Position numbers and translations under genes: made by a program. The notes below the pieces were generated by a model. It had not been told where the DNA came from and searched no databases. It saw only the letters and a list, made by a program, of their open reading frames with translations. Below, piece after piece: positions 7,675 to 14,239 of a stretch of DNA of 20,122 nt; the stretch's first letter is position 1, and each line of letters begins with the position of its first letter. The stretch comes from a virus: the IMG/VR virus record IMGVR_UViG_3300042991_000126, positions 1-20,122 of that record; one strand, given 5' to 3'.

Positions 7675-8802
7675 TTATGATATCATCGGGTTGGTTGATA
7701 AATCGTTCTGAATCTGGATCAGCATCTCCTGCGTTGCCTGGCTGGGGAACCCGGCGGCCAGGCCGGTCGGAAGCTCCGCGGTGAATGTGCAGACAAGCGG
7801 CATCATGCCCGGCCCGCTGATCGGGGCCTTGCTCTGGTCAAATTTGATGGTCGGCAGCCATATCCAGAGTGTGTGGTCGTATCCCGTCGAGCCTATTTCC
7901 GCGCCGCTGAACCGCAGCATCGCCATTTTGGCCGTCTGACTGTTGAGATCGTCCAAAAAATCGTCCGCCTCATAGCGGGGAATGGTAAAGGAGCCGGTCA
8001 CGACGCGCTTGCCTGTGCGGCGCGGCTCGGCGATGTAGAGGCCAGACAGGCTGTCCCGCTCGATCGCCAGCTTGTTGTCGAGCTTGATCTCAAACGTATT
8101 GACGCCGATCGCGTCTGCCTGACTGAGGGCCGCCCCGGTGGAATAGTCGGCAATCCACAGTTCCATGTCTTGGAACAGCGCCGAGAGCCAGTCTGCGCCG
8201 GGTATGTCCCACGCGGCCGAGGATGTGTTGACAGCAGACGCCCGGTCGAGGCCGTACGGAACCAGATCGAGCGAAATCCTGACGCCTTTGGAGTCGCCCT
8301 TGATGGTCATGGCCTGCACCATCGCGGAGGCGTACTCCCAGATGGAGACCGACTTATCGATGCAGAGCGTTCCGCGCCGAACTTTCTGGTCGCCCGCGAG
8401 AAGCCCCGATCCGGCCAGAACCCCGTCGCCCGCAGCCCACGGCTCGGCGTGCAGATTCCCGGCCAGCTCGATGGCGTGTTTATAGACGCCCGCGGCTACC
8501 GTCTCCGGAGACGCGGAATATGAACAGAATCCGCAGGCAGAGGCCAGAATGGATTCGATGCCGCGATATACGGCGTCAATCTCCACCGACCCCTGCACGC
8601 CCCGGCCTGTGACGTCCGCGGCCCCGGCGCCCGCCTGGTTGCGGATGGTGTTGTCGGGCTCCTTTTCGAGATCAGCCGCCAGCGACTCCGTGACGAGCGG
8701 GATCTGGTCGCCCGAGCCGCAGACGATCGGCGTGCCGTGATCCGACTGGACGCCCTCTCGCGCCCATGCAGTTATCGAACTGAATCCGGCTCCCTGTGTC
8801 AT
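7675..8802 (-). CDS. Tail tube protein, second paralog (375 aa)
   Basis: This protein aligns by eye with the 334-aa product encoded just upstream. Shared landmarks are a Phe-Ser/Glu N-terminal opening, SIWEYASAMVQAMTIKGDS (against VWEYAGNKIDTLKISGE), RASAVNTSSA (against LASAVNTSG), and a segment EPRRTGKRVVTGSFTIPRYE (against EPQRNGFRSVKFNFTVPRYE), followed by a PTIKFDQSKAPISGPGM strand matching PKIKIDKADAAIGGPGL. That pattern is typical of the siphophage tail tube family I know as Phage_tube_2. The ATG at 8802 follows GGGGAAGGAG. A repeat element with hairpin and G-tract potential lies immediately upstream. It could be a major tube subunit, a minor one with an added domain, or a tail terminus piece. 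Confidence 0.85.
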   Translation of the reverse strand: MTQGAGFSSITAWAREGVQSDHGTPIVCGSGDQIPLVTESLAADLEKEPDNTIRNQAGAGAADVTGRGVQGSVEIDAVYRGIESILASACGFCSYSASPETVAAGVYKHAIELAGNLHAEPWAAGDGVLAGSGLLAGDQKVRRGTLCIDKSVSIWEYASAMVQAMTIKGDSKGVRISLDLVPYGLDRASAVNTSSAAWDIPGADWLSALFQDMELWIADYSTGAALSQADAIGVNTFEIKLDNKLAIERDSLSGLYIAEPRRTGKRVVTGSFTIPRYEADDFLDDLNSQTAKMAMLRFSGAEIGSTGYDHTLWIWLPTIKFDQSKAPISGPGMMPLVCTFTAELPTGLAAGFPSQATQEMLIQIQNDLSTNPMIS

Positions 8803-8817
8803 ATTTTCTCCTTCCCC

Positions 8818-8897
8818 TATTTCTTTTGTTTAAGGGGCAAAAACCCCATCCCCACCCCAACCCTCCCCTTGAAGGGGAGGGAGGTTTTCGAATCCCC
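8818..8897 (-). repeat. Intergenic repeat element, copy A (hairpin + G-tracts)
   Basis: About 80 bp nearly identical to 12011-12088, in the same orientation. On the plus strand it has CCCTCCCCTT-GA-AAGGGGAGGG symmetry (a 10-bp stem around 8861-8880) and a GGGG-CAAAAA-CCCC stem at about 8834-8847. On the transcribed minus strand it shows GGGG-A-GGG-TT-GGGG-T-GGGG-AT-GGGG tracts, a possible RNA G-quadruplex. It fills the whole spacer between the two tail tube genes, ending 11 nt from the stop at 8909 and 15 nt from the next ATG. No U-run follows the stem, so it is not a typical intrinsic terminator. Confidence 0.85.
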
Positions 8898-8908
8898 GGC
8901 CCGGTGGG

Positions 8909-9913
8909 TTAAGCCAGCGGCGATGTGGCGGTCGCGTTGGTTACAGCGATTTCAATTTCGTCGGTCAGCGTAAAGGACGCGGACACGCTCCCGGGATCGC
9001 GGTAGCACGTACACTGGATTTTCTGCTGAATCAGCCCCGGGCCGCCGATTGCTGCGTCCGCCTTGTCGATCTTGATCTTCGGCAGGTGGATGGAAAACGA
9101 GTAGCTGCCGGACGTAAACGTCAGCGACGCATGCAGGGCGGTGTCCGCATCCCGCCAGCCCAGATACGTGTCTGCCTCGTAACGGGGCACCGTGAAGTTG
9201 AACTTCACGCTCCGGAATCCGTTGCGCTGCGGCTCCAGGATGGTCAATGCGCGGTTGTCAAAATCGTCCAGTTTCAGGCCGTTGGCGAGCGTCACGTCAA
9301 ACTGGCTGATGCCGGATTCGGACGCGCCGGAAAGCGCTGTTGCCTGCGCGGCAATCTTGAATTCGAGGTCCGAAAACATGATTTTGGAGGCGACATCTTC
9401 CGTATCGAGGGCCAGCAGGACGCCGGACGTGTTGACCGCGGATGCCAGACTTAAAGTCTTCGCGACGCCGCCGACCTCGAAATCAAGCGGCTTGTTGGCC
9501 TCGCCCGATATCTTCAACGTGTCGATTTTGTTTCCCGCATACTCCCAGACGGAGACGCCCTTGTACACCGCCGCCGTGTAGCTGTACGACAGGTTCTGCG
9601 CCGTGGAGTAGAGGCCGTCATAGAGACTGCCGTTTATCGTGGGCGCGGCTGCCGCGCCGAGGGCAACCGCGATCAGCAGGTCGAGATCGCCGTATGTCAT
9701 TTTGCCGGGTATGGTGAACGGGTATGATTTATTCCCGGCGATGCTCGCGCCCTGCCCGGCCTTCCCGCGCAATACCTCATCTGCGTGTTTTTCCAGATCG
9801 TTTCCGAAATTCTCGGACACGAACGGGATGGCCTTTGTCACGGCTATCGCCGTGCCGTAGGCTGCCTCCTTTTTTATCCCCAGAATGCCTTCAAATCCTT
9901 TGCCGATTGTCAT
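8909..9913 (-). CDS. Tail tube protein, first paralog (334 aa)
   Basis: The ATG at 9913 follows AGGAGG with 8 nt spacing. The N-terminus (MTIGKGFEGILGIKKEAAYG followed by TA) matches the opening common in siphophage tail tube proteins, followed by FVSENFGNDLEKHADEVLRG, an IPGKMTYGDLDLL strand and VWEYAGNKIDTLKISGE. The C-terminal half has EPQRNGFRSVKFNFTVPRYE and LPKIKIDKADAAIGGPGL. No sheath gene is near, so the tail is expected to be long and non-contractile. The 375-aa neighbour is a diverged copy of this gene. Which one forms the bulk of the tube cannot be told from sequence. Confidence 0.88.
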   Translation of the reverse strand: MTIGKGFEGILGIKKEAAYGTAIAVTKAIPFVSENFGNDLEKHADEVLRGKAGQGASIAGNKSYPFTIPGKMTYGDLDLLIAVALGAAAAPTINGSLYDGLYSTAQNLSYSYTAAVYKGVSVWEYAGNKIDTLKISGEANKPLDFEVGGVAKTLSLASAVNTSGVLLALDTEDVASKIMFSDLEFKIAAQATALSGASESGISQFDVTLANGLKLDDFDNRALTILEPQRNGFRSVKFNFTVPRYEADTYLGWRDADTALHASLTFTSGSYSFSIHLPKIKIDKADAAIGGPGLIQQKIQCTCYRDPGSVSASFTLTDEIEIAVTNATATSPLA

Positions 9914-9925
9914 GATTATGTCCTC

Positions 9926-10369
9926 CTAATAGCGCTCATACCTGATGGTGAGCGTCTTGTACTGGATGCCCTGACCGTCCGATTCCATCAGGAGCGCGCT
10001 TTCCGTCTCCGACTCGGGCCATGCGGAATCCACAATGCCTCCGAGGCGGTTGCCCTTCAGCACGCCCCGTATGTCCGCTACCACGTCCAGCACACCCGAC
10101 TGGCCTGATGCACTGTCGCCCATGACCGCCGCTTCAGGCTTCGCAAGCTGTACGTAGGCAATGATCTTAACCAGCAGGCTGTCGTTTTCCTGACTCTGCG
10201 TGGCTGCCCGGTAAGCGATCGCCCCGTCCTTGATGGCTATGGCCGGGAACCGCACGGACTCCGGGAGCAGCAGATCGTCCTCCGTGACATAGATGTCGCC
10301 ATCGCGCACATAATCCAGATCGTTGCTCGCCTGGAGGGCATCCTTGATTGCAGCGATCAGCGTCTTCAT
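9926..10369 (-). CDS. DUF1834/Mu gp37-like or tail terminator protein (147 aa)
   Basis: It starts at ATG 10369, only 3 nt after the stop of the DUF1320 gene, with no strong ribosome binding site of its own, so it is likely translationally coupled. The N-terminus MKTLIAAIKDALQASNDL followed by DYVRDGDIYVTEDD and PAIAIKDGAIAY fits the Mu gp37 (DUF1834) and tail-terminator-like pattern: N-terminal helix, a beta-strand carrying 'FPAIAIKDG', a strand LLVKIIAYVQ, then a helix VLDVVADIRGVLKGN and a C-terminal strand KTLTIRYERY. Position between the head connector and the tail tube supports a head-tail joining or tail terminator function. Confidence 0.78.
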   Translation of the reverse strand: MKTLIAAIKDALQASNDLDYVRDGDIYVTEDDLLLPESVRFPAIAIKDGAIAYRAATQSQENDSLLVKIIAYVQLAKPEAAVMGDSASGQSGVLDVVADIRGVLKGNRLGGIVDSAWPESETESALLMESDGQGIQYKTLTIRYERY

Positions 10370-10372
10370 AGT

Positions 10373-10795
10373 CTAATACCCACTCATCTTGTCACGGGTA
10401 AACAGCCTGTCGTTACCCGTCACGGCCACGGTATCGCCCGTAGTTACCGGAGATGGCGCGTCCGCTCCCAGCGTCACAAGCCCCCGGCTCACATCCCGCA
10501 ACAGTCGCACCGCCGCATCGTATCGCGTCTTCCGGTCTTCGGGCGCGCCCTTGCGGCGGGCGTAGAGGTTGTAAATGGCGATATCGACGGACAATTTCTT
10601 GATAATGCCCGGGGCCGCCGCAAACGGAACCGTGTAACGCCCCCCGCAGTAGCTGTCGATTTCATCGTCGGCGTCGCTTACGGACGTGGTGATGACGCTG
10701 TCCACTACAGCGCCCTGCCCGTTGTCGTCCGTGAGCTGTATCAGCACCGCCTCTGATATCTGCAACAGGAGATCGCTTTTTGCGCAATAGGGCAT
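10373..10795 (-). CDS. DUF1320 / Mu gp36-like head-tail connector (140 aa)
   Basis: The protein begins MPYCAKSDLLLQISEAVLIQ, then LTDDNG...VDSVITTSVSDADDEIDSYCGGRYTVPF, a middle helix KKLSVDIAIYNLYARRKGAPED, and ends with DRLFTRDKMSGY. The 'A-D-EIDSY-GGRY-VPF' and 'DIA-YNLY-RR' stretches and the 'RLFTRD-M-G' tail are the marks of the DUF1320 family (Mu gp36). In Mu-like phages this gene follows the major head and gp35-type genes, exactly as here. It overlaps no neighbour but lies 2 nt from the previous stop. The protein probably forms the adaptor ring below the portal. Confidence 0.92.
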   Translation of the reverse strand: MPYCAKSDLLLQISEAVLIQLTDDNGQGAVVDSVITTSVSDADDEIDSYCGGRYTVPFAAAPGIIKKLSVDIAIYNLYARRKGAPEDRKTRYDAAVRLLRDVSRGLVTLGADAPSPVTTGDTVAVTGNDRLFTRDKMSGY

Positions 10796-10797
10796 GG

Positions 10798-11037
10798 TTA
10801 TTTGCCTTTCTTAACTTGTTTGACCGGCTCCTTGCCGACTTCCTCCGCTTGAGTCTTTTCGGTTGCGCCGGGATCGGGCGTTTCTTCCGCCACAATCTCC
10901 ACGATCAGACGGGGATCCGCCTGCATGACGGCTATATCGGCCGGGGTGAAACGGCCGTCCGGATAGTCCACGGCTGTTTTGGAGTGGGCGATGCCGCACC
11001 GGCGGAAGCCCTCTTTCGTGCTTCTGATCCTGATCAT
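10798..11037 (-). CDS. Mu gp35 / HI1506-like small head protein (79 aa)
   Basis: I choose ATG 11037, not the longer frame starting at 11091, because GGAGG lies 6 nt before it and the N-terminus then reads MIRIRSTKEGFRRCGIAHSK, the family pattern (R-x-x-x-EGFRRxGIxH). It continues FTPADIAVMQADPRLIVEIV, matching the FluMu/HI1506 N-terminal domain 'Ft-e-l-a-l-a-P-l-V'. The last third is Lys/Glu-rich and disordered-looking (TEKTQAEEVGKEPVKQVKKG). It lies between the major head gene and DUF1320, the expected Mu place. Exact role is unknown in the family. Confidence 0.85.
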   Translation of the reverse strand: MIRIRSTKEGFRRCGIAHSKTAVDYPDGRFTPADIAVMQADPRLIVEIVAEETPDPGATEKTQAEEVGKEPVKQVKKGK

Positions 11038-11056
11038 CTCTGCCTCCTTTTGTTGG

Positions 11057-11086
11057 GGTGGGGACAGGCGCAAGCCTGCCCCCACC
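11057..11086 (-). other. Strong hairpin after the major capsid gene, possible mRNA stabiliser
   Basis: The arms GGTGGGGACAGGC (11057-11069) and GCCTGCCCCCACC (11074-11086) flank the loop GCAA. In the minus-strand RNA this makes a 13-bp stem with one G:U pair and a UUGC loop. It lies 5 nt after the TAA of the major capsid gene. No U-run follows it, and the next ribosome binding site begins shortly after, so a rho-independent terminator is unlikely. It could block 3' exonucleases or be a chromosomal REP-like hairpin. Confidence 0.7.
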
Positions 11087-11091
11087 TGCAA

Positions 11092-11997
11092 TTATGCCGT
11101 GCCGGTGCTGCCGTAGCTCATCTGCCAGAAGGCGTATCCGCCAGCCGCGCGCGCCTCGGCGCCGAAGCGGAACTTCTTGCGCATGAAGACGTTGTCGTTC
11201 TGCTCGTCGGTCTGCTCGACGAACACAGGCGCTTTGCGCTCCTGATAGACGAACGGTTTCACGGGCATGGCGGTGCAGTGCAGAAACCACGCCGTGGCGC
11301 TGGTGAGTCGGGGATTGACGACGAGCTTCGCCGTCCCGAAATACGGGTTCGGTGAATCGTCGGTGAGCCGATCCATCGCCACCAGCCGCTTGCCGGTGAT
11401 TTCCAGCGCGGGCGGCACCTCAAGCACATCGGGGATCAGCGCCAGGGGACGGCCTTCGTCGTCCCGGAAGGACATGATCGCCGTCCGGGCGGCCCCGTAC
11501 GATGCGGCAGCCGCTGCAGCGGTAGCCGCGGAAAGCGCCAGCGTGCCCTTGTTGGAGACGGACGCCCCCGCCACGCTGTGGTCGGTGTCGTAGAAATACT
11601 GTCCGTCGTAACATTCCGACGCGAATGCGTTATTTTTGAGCTCGGAGACGATTTCGTCGGGGAGCTGGCGCGCCGAATAACCGGCCATCTGCGCCTGCGG
11701 GGAGTAAATGCCGAGGTTGTCGTCCTCGATGTCGTTGCGGTCCACCTCTACGGTGGCCTCAAAGTCGTCGTTTACGATCGTGTATTTGAACGCCTCCAGC
11801 GATTTAATGACCTTGTCGCCGATCCACTTGCGCATCTTCGGGAACTTGGACAGCCAGGTGTAGTCGTTCTGCCCGGAGCCCGACGGCACCAGCATGGCCG
11901 TGGCCTGCCACTGGCTCGGCGCGCCGTCGAAGGCGTTGTTGAATGTGGTCTTCAACGCCGTGAAAACCGCCATAATTGCAGCTTTATTTACTAACAT
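11092..11997 (-). CDS. Major head (capsid) protein, Mu gpT-like (301 aa)
   Basis: The sequence matches the Mu gpT family: MLVNKAAIMAVFTALKTTFN at the N-terminus, followed by a WLSKFPKMRKWIGDK stretch, IVNDDFEATVEVDRNDIEDD, a YDTDHSVAG motif, GRPLALIPDVLEVPPALE, and a conserved C-terminal FVEQTDEQNDNVFMRKKFRF. The length, 301 residues, is close to Mu gpT (305). The ATG at 11997 follows AAAGGAGGATCAAC with ideal spacing. Upstream lies the intergenic repeat element and downstream a strong hairpin. It forms the capsid shell after cleavage of the scaffold. Confidence 0.96.
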   Translation of the reverse strand: MLVNKAAIMAVFTALKTTFNNAFDGAPSQWQATAMLVPSGSGQNDYTWLSKFPKMRKWIGDKVIKSLEAFKYTIVNDDFEATVEVDRNDIEDDNLGIYSPQAQMAGYSARQLPDEIVSELKNNAFASECYDGQYFYDTDHSVAGASVSNKGTLALSAATAAAAAASYGAARTAIMSFRDDEGRPLALIPDVLEVPPALEITGKRLVAMDRLTDDSPNPYFGTAKLVVNPRLTSATAWFLHCTAMPVKPFVYQERKAPVFVEQTDEQNDNVFMRKKFRFGAEARAAGGYAFWQMSYGSTGTA

Positions 11998-12010
11998 GTT
12001 GATCCTCCTT

Positions 12011-12127
12011 TATTTCTTTTGTTTAAGGGGCAAAAAACCCATCCCCACCCCAACCCTCCCCTTGAAGGGGAGGGAGGTTTTCGAACCCCCAACCCTCCCC
12101 TTGAAGGGGAAGGAGGTTTTCGAACCC
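12011..12127 (-). repeat. Intergenic repeat element, copy B with extra half unit
   Basis: Bases 12011-12088 repeat the 8818-8897 element with about three differences (a C-to-A change in the GGGGCAAAAA...CCCC part and small changes at the end). A second partial unit follows at about 12089-12127, including another CCCTCCCCTT-GA-AAGGGGAAGG stem and the same TTTTCGAA end. The element ends 10 nt before the stop of the decoration gene (12138) and begins 13 nt before the capsid ATG, so it fills the whole spacer. G-tracts on the transcribed strand could form a quadruplex in the 5' leader of the capsid gene. Confidence 0.88.
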
Positions 12128-12137
12128 CTCGCGCCGG

Positions 12138-12545
12138 TTAATCAATGTCAATCCACGCATGCGTGCTGTCGATATACGCCGCGATTGTGCCTGCCGCAAT
12201 ATCGTTGGTGAGATTCGCCGCCAGATCGACGGTCTGGTCGTCCTTGAGACACACGGCGTCTCCCACGTTCGCCTGGGTGATGGCCGTGCCCATGACGCAC
12301 TTGACGAGGCCCTTCCTCCGGACGTTGACCGTTAGATCGCCGTCCGCCCCGGCGGCGTTGTCTTTCTGCTCTATCGCCACGCCCGTGAATATCAGACCCG
12401 CCGTGTCCGCTCCGGGGACTGCGTACCCGGCGGCGTTTACCGCCACCAGCGCCCCGCCGTAGATCGTGCTGCCGCCATCCACCGGAATGCCGACCTCAAT
12501 GCCGTCGGTGTATTCCAGCTTTCTGTCTGCCGTTAATGCCGCCAT
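12138..12545 (-). CDS. Head decoration / capsid cement-like protein (135 aa)
   Basis: The ATG at 12545 follows AAAGGAG with 8 nt spacing. The protein starts MAALTADRKLEYTDGIEVGI and shows PVDGGSTIYGGALVAVNAAG, TGVAIEQKDNAAG and LTVNVRRKGLVKCVMG, then GDAVCLKDDQTV and IAAYIDSTHAWIDID. The beta-rich pattern (VAV-G-A-PG, then a GVA-E strand, then a V-V-R-GLV strand) matches the small capsid decoration proteins common between protease/scaffold and major head genes. In Mu this slot carries scaffold-related genes; here the scaffold is inside the protease gene and the slot holds this protein. Confidence 0.82.
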   Translation of the reverse strand: MAALTADRKLEYTDGIEVGIPVDGGSTIYGGALVAVNAAGYAVPGADTAGLIFTGVAIEQKDNAAGADGDLTVNVRRKGLVKCVMGTAITQANVGDAVCLKDDQTVDLAANLTNDIAAGTIAAYIDSTHAWIDID

Positions 12546-12580
12546 AATGCTGCTCCTTTCGATTGTGTGTTAAATTGCCC

Positions 12581-13123
12581 CTACTTGTTGTATTTCTTGA
12601 ATGTTTCCGCGTCCACGCCCATCATCCGGTTGACTGCCGCCTGTACGTCGTCGGCGAGCGCGCCCGTCTGCGTATCCTTCGCCACAATAAGACGCTCGAC
12701 CGGGATCACGCTCCCCGCCGGGCGAGACAAGACGATCTGCCGGAACTGTTCCGGGGCCTTCCCGGCTAAGTCGCGGCCCCATTTGTCCAGCTCCTCGGGG
12801 CTCGTCTTACCTTCCTTGAGCGCAAGTGCCACGAGGTCTTCCTGCTCCATCGCGGCAAGCCTTGTTTTCAGCGTCGCGACCTCCAGGCTCAGGGTCTTTG
12901 CGACGTCCGCCGGGGCCTTGAGGGAGGCGACTATCTGGACAACCTCGTCTTTCCCCGCGCCTTCTTTCGCGCCGAGCGCATCCATGACTTCCTTGCAGGC
13001 GACGACTTTACCGGCAGCATCGCCCTGTTCCCTGTTCTTTGCCACTACCCCGGCCACCGCCGCCTCGACAGCCGCGTCGTCCGCGTCTGCTGCGAGCCCC
13101 AACAACTCCCTGATTTTTTTCAT
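12581..13123 (-). CDS. Internal-start scaffold protein within the protease gene (180 aa, Mu gpZ-like)
   Basis: Inside the protease frame an ATG at 13123 (codon 159 of the full product) is preceded by AGGAGG (13137-13132) with 8 nt spacing, as good a ribosome binding site as any in the operon. The 180-residue product starts MKKIRELLGLAADADDAAVE, is rich in helix formers and charged residues (LSLEVATLKTRLAAMEQEDL), and ends with a helix-rich segment containing VQAAVNRMMGVDAETFKKYN. This matches the Mu arrangement, where gpI protease carries gpZ scaffold from an in-frame internal start. A perfect hairpin lies 5 nt upstream of the ribosome binding site. Confidence 0.8.
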   Translation of the reverse strand: MKKIRELLGLAADADDAAVEAAVAGVVAKNREQGDAAGKVVACKEVMDALGAKEGAGKDEVVQIVASLKAPADVAKTLSLEVATLKTRLAAMEQEDLVALALKEGKTSPEELDKWGRDLAGKAPEQFRQIVLSRPAGSVIPVERLIVAKDTQTGALADDVQAAVNRMMGVDAETFKKYNK

Positions 13124-13597
13124 ACCTGATTCCTCCTGATTGATTTGCAGCCGATTGGGATCCCATTTGGACACAATCGGCTGCAAATGGTTAATTCTCG
13201 GGCTGTTCGTCAAGGCGACGTTGATGAGCTTCGCCACTGTACGCCTGCCCTCCCTGACCAGCATCACCGGCGAAAAATACCGGTATTCCCTGTTGCTGAG
13301 ATATTCAGCGGCCCGCTTCGTCCACTCGACCGTCGCCCAGAGCCCGTCGGCGGGCTTCCACGTCAGCGCCTTGATCCACCCGGCCGCAGGGGCCTCGACA
13401 TCATCGAGGGTGCGATGCTCGTAATCGATCACCATGTCGTTGCCGCGCGCCTTAAATGCGGCGATGATCTCGGTCGCCGCCTGCTCGTCGAGAAATGCCG
13501 CGCCGTCTCCCTCGATCTCGATCGTCCCCGCCGGCAGCACCTGAAATTCGTTCGGGGCGCCTGACAGCTCTTTCAAAATAATCAATATGTTTTTCAT
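12581..13597 (-). CDS. Mu gpI-like prohead protease with C-terminal scaffold region (338 aa)
   Basis: The ATG at 13597 follows GAGG with 6 nt spacing and lies 3 nt after the gpG-like stop. Conserved parts of the Mu I protease family are visible in the first 140 residues: FKARGNDMVIDYEHRTLDD (about 48-66), AAGWIKALTW, YLSNREYRYFSPVM (about 99-112), and LINVALTNSPRINHL (about 124-138). The remaining part is the helical scaffold. The protease cuts scaffold and itself during capsid maturation. Which residues form the active site is not certain; H61, S109 and S132 are candidates by position only. Confidence 0.93.
   Translation of the reverse strand: MKNILIILKELSGAPNEFQVLPAGTIEIEGDGAAFLDEQAATEIIAAFKARGNDMVIDYEHRTLDDVEAPAAGWIKALTWKPADGLWATVEWTKRAAEYLSNREYRYFSPVMLVREGRRTVAKLINVALTNSPRINHLQPIVSKWDPNRLQINQEESGMKKIRELLGLAADADDAAVEAAVAGVVAKNREQGDAAGKVVACKEVMDALGAKEGAGKDEVVQIVASLKAPADVAKTLSLEVATLKTRLAAMEQEDLVALALKEGKTSPEELDKWGRDLAGKAPEQFRQIVLSRPAGSVIPVERLIVAKDTQTGALADDVQAAVNRMMGVDAETFKKYNK
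13143..13188 (-). promoter_or_regulatory. Perfect 15-bp hairpin just upstream of the internal scaffold ribosome binding site
   Basis: Plus-strand arms ATTTGCAGCCGATTG (13143-13157) and CAATCGGCTGCAAAT (13174-13188) are perfect complements, separated by a 16-nt loop. In the mRNA the stem ends 5 nt before AGGAGG of the internal scaffold start at 13123. The hairpin lies in codons 137-152 of the protease gene, coding HLQPIVSKWDPNRLQI. A 15-bp perfect stem within coding sequence is uncommon by chance. It may slow ribosomes or keep the internal ribosome binding site free. Confidence 0.8.
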
Positions 13598-13600
13598 CTG

Positions 13601-14104
13601 TTACCTCGAAGCTATGTAATCGTTGATGATGTCGAGTATCTCCTCGCTGTTGGCGGCGCTTACCCCCAGAAACGGCCGGGCCGGGATTACTGAGCCGGGA
13701 TGATTCACCTTTTTGAACAGGCCGTAGGGAGTTTTCAGCGCCAGTTTGCGGCGCGGAACGATGACCGACGCGGCGGTTTTTCCGCCCAACTGGTGGATCG
13801 CGGCATAGACCTTGTTCGTCCCGATCACCACGCGCCTTCCATCGACCTGGGGCCGGATGCTGTCCCGCAGGTGGCCCGTTACCGTAAGCGTGCGCACCCG
13901 TTTCGGATTCGGAGATTTTGGGGGCAGCCAGGCGGCGCCGTCCGGGGCTGGGCCGCCTGCCTCGAAGCGGCGTTTGGTCTGCTCGACTACGCGATCGCCG
14001 ATGGCCCGCATGATGGGCGACATATTCGACAGCCGGGATGACAACTCCCGCAGCCGTTCCCTGATTGCGTCCGCTCCGTCAACTTTAATGGTTATTTCAG
14101 GCAT
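13601..14104 (-). CDS. Phage virion morphogenesis protein, Mu gpG-like (167 aa)
   Basis: The protein shows the family pattern: N-terminal MPEITIKVDGADAIRERLRE, a helix IMRAIGDRVVEQTKRRFEAG, then GPAPDGAAWLPPKSPN, LTVTGHLRDSIRPQVDGRRV, VIGTNKVYAAIHQLGG and near the end IPARPFLGVS. These motifs (F-x-x-x-G-P-DG-x-W-P, L-x-x-x-G-L-R-S-I, Y-A-IHQ-GG, PARPFLG) define the PF05069 family. In Mu, gpG acts in head-tail joining or tail completion. The ATG at 14104 follows AAGGGG with 8 nt spacing. It sits between the MuF gene and the protease gene as in Mu. Confidence 0.95.
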   Translation of the reverse strand: MPEITIKVDGADAIRERLRELSSRLSNMSPIMRAIGDRVVEQTKRRFEAGGPAPDGAAWLPPKSPNPKRVRTLTVTGHLRDSIRPQVDGRRVVIGTNKVYAAIHQLGGKTAASVIVPRRKLALKTPYGLFKKVNHPGSVIPARPFLGVSAANSEEILDIINDYIASR

Positions 14105-14239
14105 TTACTTTCCCCTTGACATCGTTTCGTCGTTATGTTTCACTGCTGCCGAACGGGCGACAGCAGGAAATTGCGGTGTGCCTGCGGCGGGTGCCCGAAA
14201 GGGTTCCTGGTATGGAGGGACTGCCGGCCTCCCGCCCGT
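14105..14239 (-). other. Unexplained 135-nt spacer between MuF and gpG-like genes
   Basis: Apart from repeat-filled gaps, this is the largest non-coding spacer in the operon. On the minus strand the three frames hold no ORF of useful length with a start: one frame stays open to the gpG start but has no ATG or GTG with a ribosome binding site. A weak GGAGG...CCTCC dyad and CG-rich stretches occur. I see no terminator (no U-run), promoter or tRNA. Confidence 0.6.

Noticed and set aside
8818-8897. Rho-independent terminator between the tail tube genes
   Set aside because: The stem is strong but not followed by a U-run on the transcribed strand, and the operon continues without a new promoter that I can see.
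11038-11091. 18-codon extension of the gp35-like gene
   Set aside because: It would be coded by the post-capsid hairpin, and the start at 11037 has an ideal GGAGG and gives the family N-terminus.
14105-14239. Hidden small gene or immunity gene in the MuF-gpG spacer
   Set aside because: No minus-strand frame has a start codon with a ribosome binding site and useful length; the plus-strand Cys-containing frame is antisense to the operon.
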